The position numbers were made by a program, and so were the translations under genes. Below are positions 9,141 to 18,285 of a stretch of 64,000 nt of DNA, piece after piece. The DNA comes from Fistularia commersonii. Lineage: Eukaryota > Chordata > Actinopteri > Syngnathiformes > Fistulariidae. How positions within the stretch are numbered: position 1 is the stretch's first letter; the number at the start of each line of letters is the position of its first letter. A model generated the notes under the pieces. The model ran no database searches. It saw nothing but the letters and a program-made list of their open reading frames with translations, and had not been told where the DNA came from. The DNA lies in NCBI GenBank assembly GCA_037954325.1, contig JBBMNZ010000004.1, positions 1-64,000 of the forward strand. The letters run 5' to 3'.

Positions 9141-9640
9141 CCGTATTTTCCGGACTATACGTCGCTCCGGAGTACAAGGCGCACCAGCCAAAAATGCATA
9201 ATAAAGAACGAAAGAAACATATAGGAGTCGCACCGGAGTATAAGTCGCATTTTTTGGGGGAAATTTATTTAATAAAATCCAACACCAAGAATAGACATTT
9301 CATCTTGAAAGCCAACTTAAAATGAAAATAGAATAGAGAACAACAGGATGAACAAGTATAGCCTATATGACGCATAAACAACGAACTGAGAACGTGCCTA
9401 CTAACGTAACATATTACGGTAAGTCATTCGAATAACGATAGCATATAGCACATGCTACAACCAAACAATCTGTGTCACTCTTAATCACTAAATCCAACGA
9501 AATCTTCTTCTTCGGTGTCACTTCTGAACAACTCCGCCAACTCCGAAGGTAGACAGTGCGCTGCTTCCTCTTCTACCGGTACGTCGCTACGTCAGAGTCA
9601 TCGTCACTCGCAGTTCCAATTATTCCAGCCTTTCTGGATC
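9141..9640 (-). mobile_element. pogo-like DNA transposon, 3' part with transposase C-terminus
   Basis: It begins with a terminal motif CCGTATTTTCCGGACTATA, like the TIR of the element at 22573-28125. On the minus strand a frame ending at the TAA complement of 9481-9483 encodes L-A-E-L-F-R-S-D-T-E-E-E-D-F and then V-G-F-S-D. That acidic tail is the counterpart of L-A-Q-L-F-K-S-E-T-E-D-E-D-F in the other element. Upstream coding is frameshifted and soon lost. The Tc1/mariner-pogo assignment is inference from this tail and from the Tigger-type motifs of the partner. Confidence 0.6.
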
Positions 9641-9845
9641 CTGACAGGATGGCATCCTTGCTCTGATAGAGAGGCGATTGTGTTGCATGAAGCGGTAACA
9701 ACAGGAAGCTCCTCCCCTGAAGTCATGTATATTCATCTCCTTGGCAACTACCTGGGTGTGAAGATGCAACTGTCCTGTTGACAAGCCTCTCCATGTGTGA
9801 ACTCCTTCCTCTAGCCGTGGCCAGCGAGCTTTTAGCCCGCCATAA
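9641..9845. other. No recognisable feature
   Basis: Short unclassified stretch between the pogo-like tail and the Rex1-like LINE. Confidence 0.4.
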
Positions 9846-10125
9846 AGATGAGATAAGATGAGAAAAACTTTATTTATCCCGAAGGAAATTGTTGTGCCAG
9901 AGTTTCAAGCAAAAACATAACAGTAATAAATAATAGTAGGAAGGAGGGAGAATAAGAAATACCATAAAATATAAGTTGTCAAGGTTAAGGCTATCAAGTG
10001 TTTTGAGGTCTTCAGTAGAAAGATTTGAAGATTCCCTTCGGCTGAAGGAAGACAAATTAAAAAGTCTGATAGCCTCAGGTAGGAAAGACCTCCTGTGGCG
10101 TTCAGTGGAGCTCCTTGGTGGTATC
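9846..10125 (-). mobile_element. Rex1-like LINE, 3' end (UTR), minus strand
   Basis: The strings gataagatgagaaaaacttt and tatttatcccgaaggaaatt are typical of the reverse complement of a fish Rex1/CR1-like LINE 3' end with short tandem terminal repeats. The element continues at 13257 after the gypsy insertion, because the last five bases (GTATC, 10121-10125) are repeated at 13252-13256. Confidence 0.7.
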
Positions 10126-10400
10126 TGTCACGACTCATCGGATCCCCAGGCAGGTGGCACAGCAATCAAGGCAGTTATCCCCTGCACCTGGTGAACACGC
10201 CTCACCAGGAAACAATGCCACTAATTAGGCAAGAGTATATAGGGTGGACCCAAAGTTGCAGACATTGTCTGATCTCGTTGCGAGGAGAAGTCTGTGTAGT
10301 CTTCTCCCTGGCGTGTGTATGATATCCCGATCCCACAACTTATTAAACCACATGCGTATCTACGAACCTGTGTCTGTCCTCCTGGAAGCCAATCGTAACA
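10126..10400 (+). repeat. 5' LTR of gypsy element A
   Basis: 275 bases, TG...CA termini. TATATA at 10236-10241 suggests transcription starting near 10266, exactly where GTCTGATCT (10267-10275) lies; this is complementary to AGATCAGAC just after the LTR. ATTAAA at 10344-10349 could serve as poly(A) signal. Confidence 0.93.
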
Positions 10401-10416
10401 GAAGATCAGACCAGGT
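10401..10416 (+). promoter_or_regulatory. Putative self-priming primer-binding site (element A)
   Basis: Directly after the LTR, gaAGATCAGACcagg. The nine capitals are the exact complement of GTCTGATCT at the predicted 5' end of the transcript. There is no TGG-type tRNA complement. Self-priming by the mRNA 5' end is established for Tf1 and proposed for the Tf1/sushi group; here it is inference from complementarity. Element B has the same pair. Confidence 0.65.
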
Positions 10417-11018
10417 ATGGAGCCCACAAGTACTCCAACACCTCAGCCTCCACAAGTCATCCATGCTGCACCGCTGACCAGCCTGGCTACGTACTCTGGC
10501 TTCCCGGAGAGCTGTAGGGGATTCCTCCTCCAATGCTCGCTGAGGTTTGAGATGCAGCCCGCTCTGTTCCCCACGGAGAAGTCGAAAATTGCCTTCATCA
10601 TCTCCCTCCTGTCGGGCAAGGCCCTCCAGTGGGCTGAGGCTATCTGGAATTCCCCGGGCATGGTGACAGCCACGGTGAAAAACTTCGTGGACCATTTCAA
10701 AGAGGTCTTCAGCCTTCCCGTTGGGGATTCCTCACTTCAGGCCCGACTTTACCACCTCCGCCAGGGAAAGCAGCCCGTCATGGAGTACGCCTTGCAGTTC
10801 CGGACGCTAGCTGCCGCCAGTGGCTGGAACGAGCCAGCCCTCCTGACAGCGTTTCGGCAAGGCTTGAACCCCTCCTTGCGACTCCACTTGGCGGCTTATG
10901 ATGACACCATGGGGCTGGAAAGGTTCATCCAACTGGCAATCAGGGTATCTCATCGGAGAGAGGCCTGTTTCTCTGACCCAGGAAGATCTACCGCCACCGG
11001 GCCATCCCTCAACGCTCT
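10417..11018 (+). pseudogene. gag of gypsy element A (truncated)
   Basis: Starts at ATG 10417, 16 bases after the LTR, and is about 63-75% similar by eye to residues 1-195 of element B's gag. Shared stretches are F-P-T-E-K-S-K-I-A, S-L-L-S-G-K-A-L-Q-W-A-E-A-I-W and R-T-L-A-A-A-S-G-W-N-E-P-A-L-L. Similarity stops near 11015, before the zinc knuckle and protease. The frame stays open to 11538, but only because it reads an inverted foreign block. Gag would form the particle; this truncated form lacks the nucleic-acid-binding knuckle. Confidence 0.85.
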
Positions 11019-11415
11019 GGAGCGACAAAAGGGCCCAAAAGGCAGCGGAAGATGCTATCTATCCGTCTGCAACCCGTCCCGTTTGCATCCAGTTCTGCAA
11101 CTTCAACCAAATAAAAGCGCTTTCCACCCATCTCTGTCCCAAAGTGTGGTTCCCTGCTCGAGTCCGCCCCAGCACATCGTGACACAATCCCCCGGCGCCA
11201 GGCAGAGAGTGCCGCTGCCCTTTATAGGGATCTCGATTAGCGGCATCTGCTGCAGCTGGCGCAGATTACAACGGGGATCAGCTGTGAACCCTGACAGTAC
11301 CCCCGCCTCAATGGGCGCCTCCTGGCGCCCCACGGAGCTGGGTTGGGTGGGTGTGGTTCCCCGAGTCCATGATGGCCGGGGGATTCTGTCACGACCCGGA
11401 CCTCACCCCCAGCGC
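11019..11415 (-). mobile_element. Inverted fragment of a related gypsy element (LTR region) inside element A
   Basis: Read on the minus strand it contains GGCGGGGGTACTGTCAGGGT (polypurine tract plus LTR start, as in A and B), then CTATAAAGGGC as a TATA box and TTTTATTTGG further on. The LTR sequence itself differs from that of A and B, so it derives from another family member. It is joined directly to the inverted RT piece at 11416. Confidence 0.6.
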
Positions 11416-11586
11416 GGTTGGGTTCCAATGCAGGCGTTTTGGTTTGCCGCGCAACAGGGAGGTGAGGGGCGTAGCCAGTTGGCTGAAGTTCTCTATGAAC
11501 CGTCGGTAGAAGTTAGCGAACCCCAGAAACCTCTGTAGTTGCTTGATTGTCTGGGGTTGAGGCCAAGAGTGGACGGCACTGACCTC
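11416..11586 (-). pseudogene. Inverted RT/RNase H piece inside element A
   Basis: The minus strand encodes [14 protein letters not shown], then [16 protein letters not shown] and [10 protein letters not shown]. It is almost base-identical to 25661-25830 of element B but opposite in orientation to the rest of A. This is the connection region between RT and RNase H. It is only ~170 bases, so no enzyme is encoded. Confidence 0.9.
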
Positions 11587-11597
11587 ACCCCTGCACT

Positions 11598-11667
11598 GTT
11601 CAGTCTGCCGTCCAGTCTGCAACTCATCTCGTCCAGTCTGCAACTCGTCTCGTCTAGTCTGCAACTC
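11598..11667. repeat. ~22-base tandem repeat at a rearrangement junction
   Basis: Three imperfect copies of gtccagtctgcaactcatct between the inverted block and the integrase. It may be a product of the template switching or break repair that built this chimera. Confidence 0.75.
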
Positions 11668-13079
11668 ATCCAGGAATGAGTGCGACTCAGAACATACTTC
11701 GAGACAAATATTGGTGGCCAGGAATGTCGAGAGACGTCCGAAGATATGTCAGCCAATGCCCCGACTGTGCCAGGGCGAAAACACCTCGTCACCTACCAGC
11801 AGGGAAACTGGAACCCTTACCCATCCCAAATAGACCCTGGTCCCATCTCGGCATTGATTATGCCACAGACCTTCCCCCCTCCAAGGGATACACGAGCATC
11901 CTAGTGGTTGTGGATCGATTTTCTAAGGCATGCAAGTTGATCCCCATGAGGGGAGTCCCTACAGCGTCAGAGACGGCAGAAGCCCTCTTCAACCAGGTCT
12001 TCCGGAATTTTGGACTGCCGGAGGACATCGTCTCTGATCGAGGACCTCAATTCATATCCAGGTTTTGGAGAGCCTTTCTTCGCCTGCTGGGGGTGACAGT
12101 GAGCTTGTCGTCTGGTTTCCATCCCCAGACCAATGGACAAACGGAACGCAAGATCCAGGAGGTATGCCGCTACCTCCGAACGTACTGCCAGCAACACCCT
12201 GCAAATTGGAGTCAATTCCTTCCCTGGGCAGAATATGCTCAAAATTCCCTCCGGCAACCAACCACCGGGTTGACGCCGTTCCAGTGCATGCTCGGCTACC
12301 AACCACCCATGTTTCCCTGGACAGGAGAAGCCTCAGAAGTCCCAGCAGTCAATCAATGGTTCAGAGAGAGTGAGAGGGTGTGGGCCAGGGCCCACCGGCA
12401 TTTACAAGGGGCTCTACGCCGCCGCCGCTGTGCAAATGCTCACCGAGCCCAGGCCCCTGCCTATGTCGTGGGACAGAAAGTGTGGCTCTCGACACGGGAC
12501 CTTCGCATGAAACACTCCTGCAAAAAACTCAGGGCAAAGTATATCGGGCCCTTCAGGATCTCCCACCAGATCAATCCGGTTACTTTTCGCCTTCAACTCC
12601 CGCCTGAATATAAAATTCACCCGGTATTTCATGTATCTCTGTTAAAACCGTGCTATTCCTCTGACTCTTCAGACGCTGCAGGCCCTGGGGTTGCTGTGCC
12701 GCCTCCGCCACCTCCCCTCCTTGACGAGGAACCCATCTACGCAGTACACCAGATACTCCAATCTCGACGCCGCCGGGGTCAACTGGAGTACCTGGTCGAC
12801 TGGGAGGGGTACGGGCCAGAGGAACGCTCCTGGGTCCACCGCAAGGACATCCTGGACCCAGGGCTGTGGGAGGAGTTCCATAGCACCCATCCAGATCAAC
12901 CGGCTCCGCGTCCCCGTGGCCGTCCCCGTCGCCGTGTGCCCTCGTCCAAGGAGGAGGAGGCTGGAGGGGGGGGTACTGTCACGACTCATCGGATCCCCAG
13001 GCAGGTGGCACAGCAATCAAGGCAGTTATCCCCTGCACCTGGTGAACACGCCTCACCAGGAAACAATGCCACTAATTAG
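11668..13079 (+). CDS. Integrase with C-terminal chromodomain (gypsy element A)
   Basis: Open to TAG 13077-13079; the first ATG is 11676, though the natural protein is part of a longer pol. Numbering from that ATG: zinc-binding end with C-P-D-C near 28-31, D61 (G-I-D-Y), D121 (S-D-R-G-P-Q-F) and E157 (Q-T-E-R), giving the D-x59-D-x35-E core. Next come a G-P-F module near 291, a proline run near 342 and a chromodomain at about 353-405 ([12 protein letters not shown]). It would insert element cDNA, the chromodomain steering it to modified chromatin. The last ~34 residues are encoded by the 3' LTR. With no gag-linked RT upstream, I doubt it is expressed normally. Confidence 0.9.
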
Positions 13080-13251
13080 GCAAGAGTATATAGGGTGGAC
13101 CCAAAGTTGCAGACATTGTCTGATCTCGTTGCTAGGAGAAGTCAGTGTAGTCTTCTCCCTGGCGTGTGTATGATATCCCGATCCCACAACTTATTAAACC
13201 ACATGCGTATCTACGAACCTGTGTCTGTCCTCCTGGAAGCCAATCGTAACA
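12977..13251 (+). repeat. 3' LTR of gypsy element A
   Basis: 275 bases, preceded by a purine-rich tract (ggaggaggaggctggagggg, 12949-12968 and beyond). It differs from the 5' LTR at about positions 13132 and 13143 only. The target duplication GTATC follows at 13252-13256. Confidence 0.93.
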
Positions 13252-13256
13252 GTATC

Positions 13257-13560
13257 AGTCTACGACCGAAAGAGCTCTGACAAGACGTCAGTGTCCATGC
13301 AGGGGGTGATGGACGTTGTCCATGATGCTGAGGAGCTTCTGACACCTGCACAACAGACTCCAGCTCCACTCCCAGGACATATCCAGCCCTCCTGATGAGC
13401 TTGTTGAGTCTGTTAGCGTCAGCTGTCATGAGCCTGCTGCCCCAGTACACAACAGCGTAGAAGATGACGCTGGACACCACCGAGTGGTAAAACATCAGCA
13501 GCATGGTCCTGTAGACGTTGAAAGATCTGGAATATGTTTTATTGTCCCAATGAAAGGCGA
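13257..13560 (-). mobile_element. Rex1-like LINE, RT C-terminal part, minus strand
   Basis: On the minus strand the frame encodes R-S-F-N-V-Y-R-T-M-L-L-M-F-Y-H-S, then F-Y-A-V-V-Y-W-G-S-R and D-A-N-R-L-N-K-L-I-R-R-A-G-Y-V-L-G. This is the conserved C-terminal domain after the RT of Rex1/CR1-like LINEs. It was continuous with 9846-10125 before gypsy element A inserted. Frames decay towards 13257. Confidence 0.85.
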
Positions 13561-13574
13561 TTCTTTTTGCAGCC

Positions 13575-13762
13575 TGAAGGGGAAACAAACAACCACGACA
13601 AAGTCCACAACAGAAACACTGAAAATCAATGCTAGTAAGACGACGGAGATGCTGATTGTCCCAGCAGCACCGGTAGACATACAAGTTGTTGAAATGGAGA
13701 TGGTAGAGGAGTGCAGATACCTGGGTGTTCACCCGAACAAGCAGGACTTAGGGGCCAAAGTC
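13575..13762 (+). mobile_element. Rex1-like LINE, inverted RT piece (plus strand)
   Basis: The plus-strand frame contains L-K-I-N-A-S-K-T-T-E-M-L-I-V and E-E-C-R-Y-L-G-V-H, corresponding to the LxLNxxKTKE and YLGVH motifs that normally stand just before the R-S-F-N-V segment. Here the orientation flips at about 13560. That pattern (5' part inverted, 3' part direct) is what twin priming produces. Confidence 0.75.
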
Positions 13763-13961
13763 ATGTCCACCTTCTGAGGTCTGTGACTTAAGAATAAAAG
13801 CACAACCAAACCTTACTGTGTCTATTCAAAAAGAGAATTAAATGACCCTTTACATTCTGGTTGAGATTTGATCAAGAAACTGGGAAAAAAGCAACCATCT
13901 GCATGGATGAGACCTCCCTGAAAGTGCTGGCTGGTGTCAGGCGTTGATTTCCGTAGAAGCA

Positions 13962-14007
13962 CTTTGCATCAGCAGCTCCATGCTCCAGTGCTCTGGGACT
14001 CTTTATA
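13962..14007 (+). promoter_or_regulatory. V1 promoter: octamer-like motif and TATA box
   Basis: CTTTGCAT (13962-13969) is one base off the Ig octamer ATTTGCAT, in light-chain orientation. TTTATA lies at 14002-14007 and the leader ATG about 70 bases further on. This is the expected V promoter layout. Confidence 0.7.
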
Positions 14008-14073
14008 GTCCTGACACTTGGACCCTGGATGACTGACAGCCGTCCTTCATCACAAATCCTCCTCATCGCAAAC

Positions 14074-14547
14074 ATGACGCGTGTCTCCGTCCTCATCTGG
14101 ACTCTCCTCTGCTGCTGCTTCACAGGTAAAGTCCAGAGAGTCCACCTCCTCTCCTCTCTCAACATCACTATGTGTGAGATGAAGCCCGCAAAGCCGTGGA
14201 GTCTCTTTGACTTTGTGTGTCTGTATCCTCAGAGTCCAGAGGTCAGGTCACACTGACTCAGCCTGCAGCAAAGAGCTCTGCTCCAGGAGACCCCGTCTCC
14301 ATCTCCTGTAGGACCAGTCAGAATGTTTATAATGGGAACTATCTATCCTGGTACCAACAGAAAGAAGGACAAGCTCCTAAACTCCTCATTTATGGGGCTA
14401 CAAGTCGAGAATCAGGAATTCCAGATCGTTTTTCAGGCAGTGGATCAAACTCTGACTTCACTCTGACCATCAGAGGAGTCCAGACTGAAGATGCAGCAGT
14501 TTATTACTGTCAGAGTGCACATTACATCAACAGTCTGTGGACGTTCA
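14074..14547 (+). CDS. Immunoglobulin light-chain V gene 1
   Basis: Germline V segment for the antigen-binding domain of a secreted or membrane Ig light chain. Leader exon 14074-14125 ([17 protein letters not shown], a signal peptide) splices at GTAAAG to 14233 after a CAG acceptor, phase 1. The V exon begins [11 protein letters not shown] and has the first cysteine in V-S-I-S-C, W-Y-Q-Q, R-F-S-G-S-G-S, F-T-L-T-I and Y-Y-C. No stop occurs before the RSS, so it looks functional. It ends S-L-W-T-F-T, already carrying the T-F shared with J. CDR1 is short compared with V3. The kappa-like label rests on the 12-RSS; an exact fish isotype cannot be given. Confidence 0.93.
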
Positions 14548-14575
14548 CACAGTGAAAAAGTGTCGTACAAAAACA
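14548..14575 (+). other. 12-RSS of V1
   Basis: Heptamer CACAGTG (14548-14554), 12-base spacer (14555-14566), nonamer ACAAAAACA (14567-14575, last base off consensus). Compatible with the 23-RSS of the J segments. Confidence 0.93.
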
Positions 14576-14870
14576 CCCTCAGTCAGACTGAAGTGAAAGT
14601 GAAGTGTCTGCTGCTGCAGCTGGAGCATCATTTCCACACACCAGGTCTTCATCATGACACTCCTGGAAGGGTTTTATATCACACACAAATGTATCTGCAG
14701 AGTTTCCCATTTCAATGACACTCTCTTTGAGTCCAATCTTTTCCAAACACCAGTCACAAAGTGCTTCTCAGTGAAATCAATTCAAGAGGAAACAAACAGA
14801 AAGGGATAGAAAAGTCATAATAAAAGACCTCGAGGCTCCAGAACTGAACTTTAAGGAACTCTGCATTACA

Positions 14871-15119
14871 TACACCAACAGTAAAAAAGGCGAATATTTC
14901 GGACTGTGCATTGAATGCTGAAAACATTCTCTCAAAGTTCATGTAGAACAATAACCTGGATTATCAATCACAAAACTGAGCTTCCTGACTGTCACTGAAT
15001 GAAAATGTCAAACATCTAGTCTACCAAACATTGCACCTGCAGATTGACCTCCAATGTTGAAGAGACGGACCTGAATTCAGTAGGCTGATGTGCCTGAAGT
15101 TCACTTGACAAGCTCTAAA
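14871..15119. other. No recognisable feature
   Basis: V1 downstream flank; nothing identified. Confidence 0.4.
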
Positions 15120-15240
15120 ACTTGTAAAGATCCTCTTTATGTATCCTTAAAACTGATGAAGACAAATAGTGTTGAGGAAACAACAGTGTCATCAGCAAAC
15201 ATCAGGATTTGGACCTCTGGGTCATCAGTTCTTCTGTGGC
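15120..15240 (-). mobile_element. Short LINE reverse-transcriptase relic
   Basis: The minus strand reads V-Q-I-L-M-F-A-D-D-T-V-V-S-S before degenerating. F-A-D-D-T is the catalytic box of LINE reverse transcriptases. Only about 25 codons are recognisable, and the family cannot be named. Confidence 0.45.
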
Positions 15241-15521
15241 TTCAGGAGTGACTGGACTGAAACATATTGATCCACAGTCAGTCACAGCAGTGGATAAAAG
15301 AATATTAATGAGGGAGCTTTTTTTCCAGGATCCAAGAAAGCAACAGGGTGTTGTGCAAAAATGAACTCTATGAGCAGCAGGAAGATTCACTACAATAAAT
15401 GCACGGTGACAGTCAAACATCTTGAGCTTCAGACCTTTGAAACTGGCAAATGCGTATGTGTGGAGCAGTGAGGAGGACACAGCAGGACATGTTGAGGACA
15501 GCTCCAGCTGACTGACTCTGT

Positions 15522-15529
15522 GTTTGCAT
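15522..15529 (+). promoter_or_regulatory. V2 promoter octamer-like motif
   Basis: GTTTGCAT, one base off ATTTGCAT, 75 bases before the V2 leader ATG. No clear TATA box; ttaaga near 15549 is the nearest candidate. Confidence 0.55.
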
Positions 15530-15603
15530 ACATGTCCTGCCCCTCCGCTCCCAGCTGTTAAGAGCTCCAGACCTTTCAGAAGCACCGACACACCGGCAGC
15601 ACC

Positions 15604-16116
15604 ATGATGAAGTCACTGATCCTCCAGCTGGCCACCCTGGGGCTCCTCGTCCAGGGTGAGACTCTTCTCTGGAGACGTTGCTCCAGGTTCACCGCCATCA
15701 AGTTCCGATGCCAAGCAGGAACACCCAAACGAGCAGCATCCACCTTGGAGAAACGGTGCTCCTCTGTTGCCACGTCCTTCAATTTGTCTCCTAAAATCTT
15801 CCGCCGACTTGTTTTGCAGGTTCATCCGGGGAGGTTATCCTGACTCAGTCTGGACCTCCGTCTGCTGCTCCAGGAGAGACCGTCTCCATGAGATGTAAAG
15901 CAAGTACAAGAGTTAGCGATGATATTCACTGGTACCTTCAGAAACCTGGAGAAGCTCCAAAGCTTCTTATTCATGATGCCACCAGCCGTTTCTCTGGAGT
16001 GTCTGAACGTTTTAGTGGGAGTCAGTCTGGGACTGACTTCACTCTGACCATCAGCAGAGTCCAGAATGAAGATGCAGGAGTTTATTATTGTCAGCAGGAC
16101 AACAGCTTACCGTTCA
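15604..16116 (+). CDS. Immunoglobulin light-chain V gene 2
   Basis: Intact V segment of a different subgroup from V1 and V3. Leader exon 15604-15655 ([17 protein letters not shown]; a second ATG three bases on could also serve) splices at GTGAGA. After a 164-base intron with a TTTTGCAG acceptor, the V exon starts at 15820 in phase 1. It encodes G-E-V-I-L-T-Q-S-G, the first cysteine in S-M-R-C, W-Y-L-Q-K-P-G, R-F-S-G-S, F-T-L-T-I-S and V-Y-Y-C-Q-Q, ending N-S-L-P-F-T at the heptamer. CDR1 is short. No stop or frameshift. It sits 1 kb downstream of V1 in the same orientation. Confidence 0.93.
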
Positions 16117-16144
16117 CACAGTGATACAACGTCGTACAAAAACC
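16117..16144 (+). other. 12-RSS of V2
   Basis: Heptamer CACAGTG (16117-16123), spacer of 12 (16124-16135), perfect nonamer ACAAAAACC (16136-16144). Confidence 0.94.
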
Positions 16145-16399
16145 TCCCTCAGCTAAAGAGGAACTGATGCAGCTCCAACAGCTGCAGCAGCTCAAACATC
16201 ATTCTGGATTGTACATTCAAGTTATGAATAGAAAAGACAAAAATGTTTGTTCTCCACAAGTGAGAGAGTTCAGTGAGCCTCCTTCAGAGCCCAATCCTGA
16301 AATAAAAGAAAATACCTGATCCTCACGTCAAAGACTTTCTTGGTGTTTAAACAACAAGTCCTCTGGGACAGAAGCAACACGGCCACCACACAGATGGCA
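16145..16399. other. V2 downstream flank
   Basis: Nothing recognised beyond the RSS. Confidence 0.4.
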
Positions 16400-17122
16400 T
16401 AGAGGGCAAAAGAAAAGTCTTTAGAGCCAGGGACGAAACTGACCCGAGAGCAGCAAGAGTGGCAACAGAAAGCCAAACGCAAATTCACCGGCTGGACAAC
16501 CCGCCAAATCAAGGACAGCATAGACGCGACGAGCCCCTTGGCGGAGCATCTGGACCCTCACAGACTAGAAACCCCTGCCACATCTCTGCCATGACAACAT
16601 TTCTCTGCTGAGCAACCTCAACAGCTTCTTCCCACGGTTTGAGGGTCAAAACAACACTCATCCACAGAAGACCCACCAGCGAGCCCTGTACCTGCCTGCT
16701 GCCTGCATGAAGAGAACACTCCAACATCAACAGCCACAAGGCAGCAGTCCCAAACAACATGCTGAAAGACTGTGCAGAGGAACTTCAGGGGCATCTTTAA
16801 TATCTCCCCGAGGCAAGAGGCTGTTCTGTCATGCTTCAAATCCGCTGTTGTACCCGTGTCGAGGAAACCTGACCCATCCAGTTACAATGACTATCGCCCC
16901 GTAGCACTGACCCCCATCATCATGAAGTGCTTTCAACAGCTAGTCATGGTACAGATGAAGTCCAGAAACCTACCCTAGACCCCTCCCAGTTTGCATAGCA
17001 GGCCAAATGTTCCACAGAGGATGCCATCTGCTCACCTCCCCACCCGGCCCTCACCTGCCTGGACACCAAAGACTCTTAATGTGAAAAAGCTGTTCCCGGA
17101 TTTCAGCTCAGCATTCAACGCC
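16400..17122 (+). mobile_element. L2-like LINE, 5' part of RT (split element)
   Basis: Degenerate frames include K-P-D-P-S-S-Y-N-D-Y-R-P-V-A-L-T-P-I-I-M-K near 16870-16925 and F-S-S-A-F-N at the right edge. These are the R-P-[VI]-[AS]-L-T and D-[FY]-S-S-A-F-N motifs of L2-type LINE reverse transcriptases. Several stops. The frame resumes at 19711 after a gypsy insertion. The left edge is approximate. Confidence 0.75.
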
Positions 17123-17323
17123 TGTAGAATATTGACTGTGGACACAGTAATATTGAACAATTGACCATATATGTTTACTTGCAATCTGCACATGCGCAGC
17201 CTCTCTGTAGGCAGGCTCATGTCTATTGGTACGAATTGCTATCATCACCTGTGCCCTGCTCTTCAGTAAAATAACTAAGTGCTACTCTAATACATCCGGT
17301 CCTCTTTTATGCAACATACAACA
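17123..17323 (+). repeat. 5' LTR of gypsy element C
   Basis: 201 bases, TG...CA. It matches the two halves of the 3' LTR (18849-18883 and 19535-19705) with scattered substitutions. Confidence 0.88.
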
Positions 17324-17409
17324 TGGTGTCAGAAGTTACGGACGCACATTTTTCACAGGAAACCAGTGTGTTGTAAGTGGCTTGTTTCTTATTGAGCGGG
17401 ACCATCGTG

Positions 17410-18285
17410 GTACCACGCTACATTTTTTCCAGGCGACCCGACCCACTAATGTTTGAAGGCAACTTGGCAGAAAACTGGTACATATTCGAGCAGGAATATG
17501 ACATTTTTATCGCTGCAGCGCACTTGGACAAGCCAGCGCGGACTCGAGCCTACATTCTCTTGAACCTAGCCGGACCCGAAGCCGTCGAGCGGGAAAGGTC
17601 TTTCGTTTACGCGGCGGAGGTGCGTGAAGGTGCCGCCGACGATGGACATGTTCTCGTTCCCGCAGAGTCGAAGGAGGATCCTGAATGTCTCAAAAGAAAG
17701 TTCAGAGAAATGTGCAATCCACAGACAAATGTGACAATGGAACGGCACAAGTTTAACACGCACAACTAAAAGGCTGGTGAGACTATTGAATCTTACGTAA
17801 GTGATTTGATAATTAAAGCTAAGAGCTGCAACTTTGGGGAGCTGAACGAGGACGAACATCTCAGGAAAAGTCTTTTGTGTGACAGTGGCTTAACTTTAGC
17901 CAAAAAAAATTCTGTGTGTCAAATATACGAAGTGACAGAGGAGCACAACATGATGCCAATGACCCCAAGTAGCACAGTTACAAACGTGGATGCTGTGCAA
18001 AACAAATATAAGAAAAGAGAATGTGACAAGGCAAGGTTTAATGCTAAATCAGTTGCTTCTCAGCACATCTCCAACTGTAACAACTGCGGTGGTAGTCATA
18101 TTGCAAAACAAAGTAAATGCCCAGCTTTTGGCCAGCAGTGTAATGCATGCAAGAAGATGAACCACTTTAGAAAGTGCTGTAAATCCAGACCTCAGTTTGA
18201 GAGGCATAGACAAAAGAAGGCAGTCCACCAGGTGGACATGGACCACAAAGAGGACAGTGATGGTGATACTTACAATGTAAATTGA
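17410..18285 (+). pseudogene. gag of gypsy element C
   Basis: Candidate start ATG 17449 (M-F-E-G-N-L-A-E-N-W); the frame is also open upstream from 17377. It includes E-N-W-Y-I-F-E-Q-E-Y-D-I-F typical of gypsy gag, a single in-frame TAA at 17767-17769, then S-Y-V-S-D-L-I-I-K-A and two cysteine clusters near 18076-18180. The second cluster, C-N-A-C-K-K-M-N-H-F-R-K-C-C, is a CX2CX4HX4C zinc knuckle. Stop TGA at 18283-18285. Particle protein of the retrotransposon, interrupted once and otherwise well preserved. Confidence 0.82.

Larger units (their letters stand above)
10126..13251 (+). mobile_element. Gypsy element A: chromodomain LTR retrotransposon, rearranged
   Basis: An LTR retrotransposon of the Tf1/sushi-like chromovirus type. 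Two 275-base LTRs (10126-10400 and 12977-13251) start TGTCACGACTC and end CGTAACA. They differ at only two positions I can find, so insertion is recent. A 5-base target duplication GTATC flanks it inside a Rex1-like LINE. In order: gag, an inverted foreign block, then integrase plus chromodomain. Protease, RT and RNase H in the correct orientation are missing, so it cannot transpose on its own. Element B at 23378-28047 is a relative with the full domain order. Confidence 0.93.
13886..14870 (+). repeat. Segmental duplication unit 1 (V1 block)
   Basis: From ccatctgcatggatgagacc through promoter, V gene, RSS and 3' flank (aaagacctcgaggctccaga) this block is near-identical to 21312-22410. The copy at 21-22 kb carries about 130 extra flanking bases near 22215-22340. 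Confidence 0.85.

Noticed and set aside
10401..10416. tRNA primer-binding site in elements A and B
   Set aside because: No TGG start or tRNA 3'-end complement follows the LTR; the self-complementary nine bases explain the site better.
11019..11538. Continuation of the gag frame of element A
   Set aside because: The frame is open, but the DNA is a foreign LTR and an inverted RT piece, so the protein sequence is meaningless.
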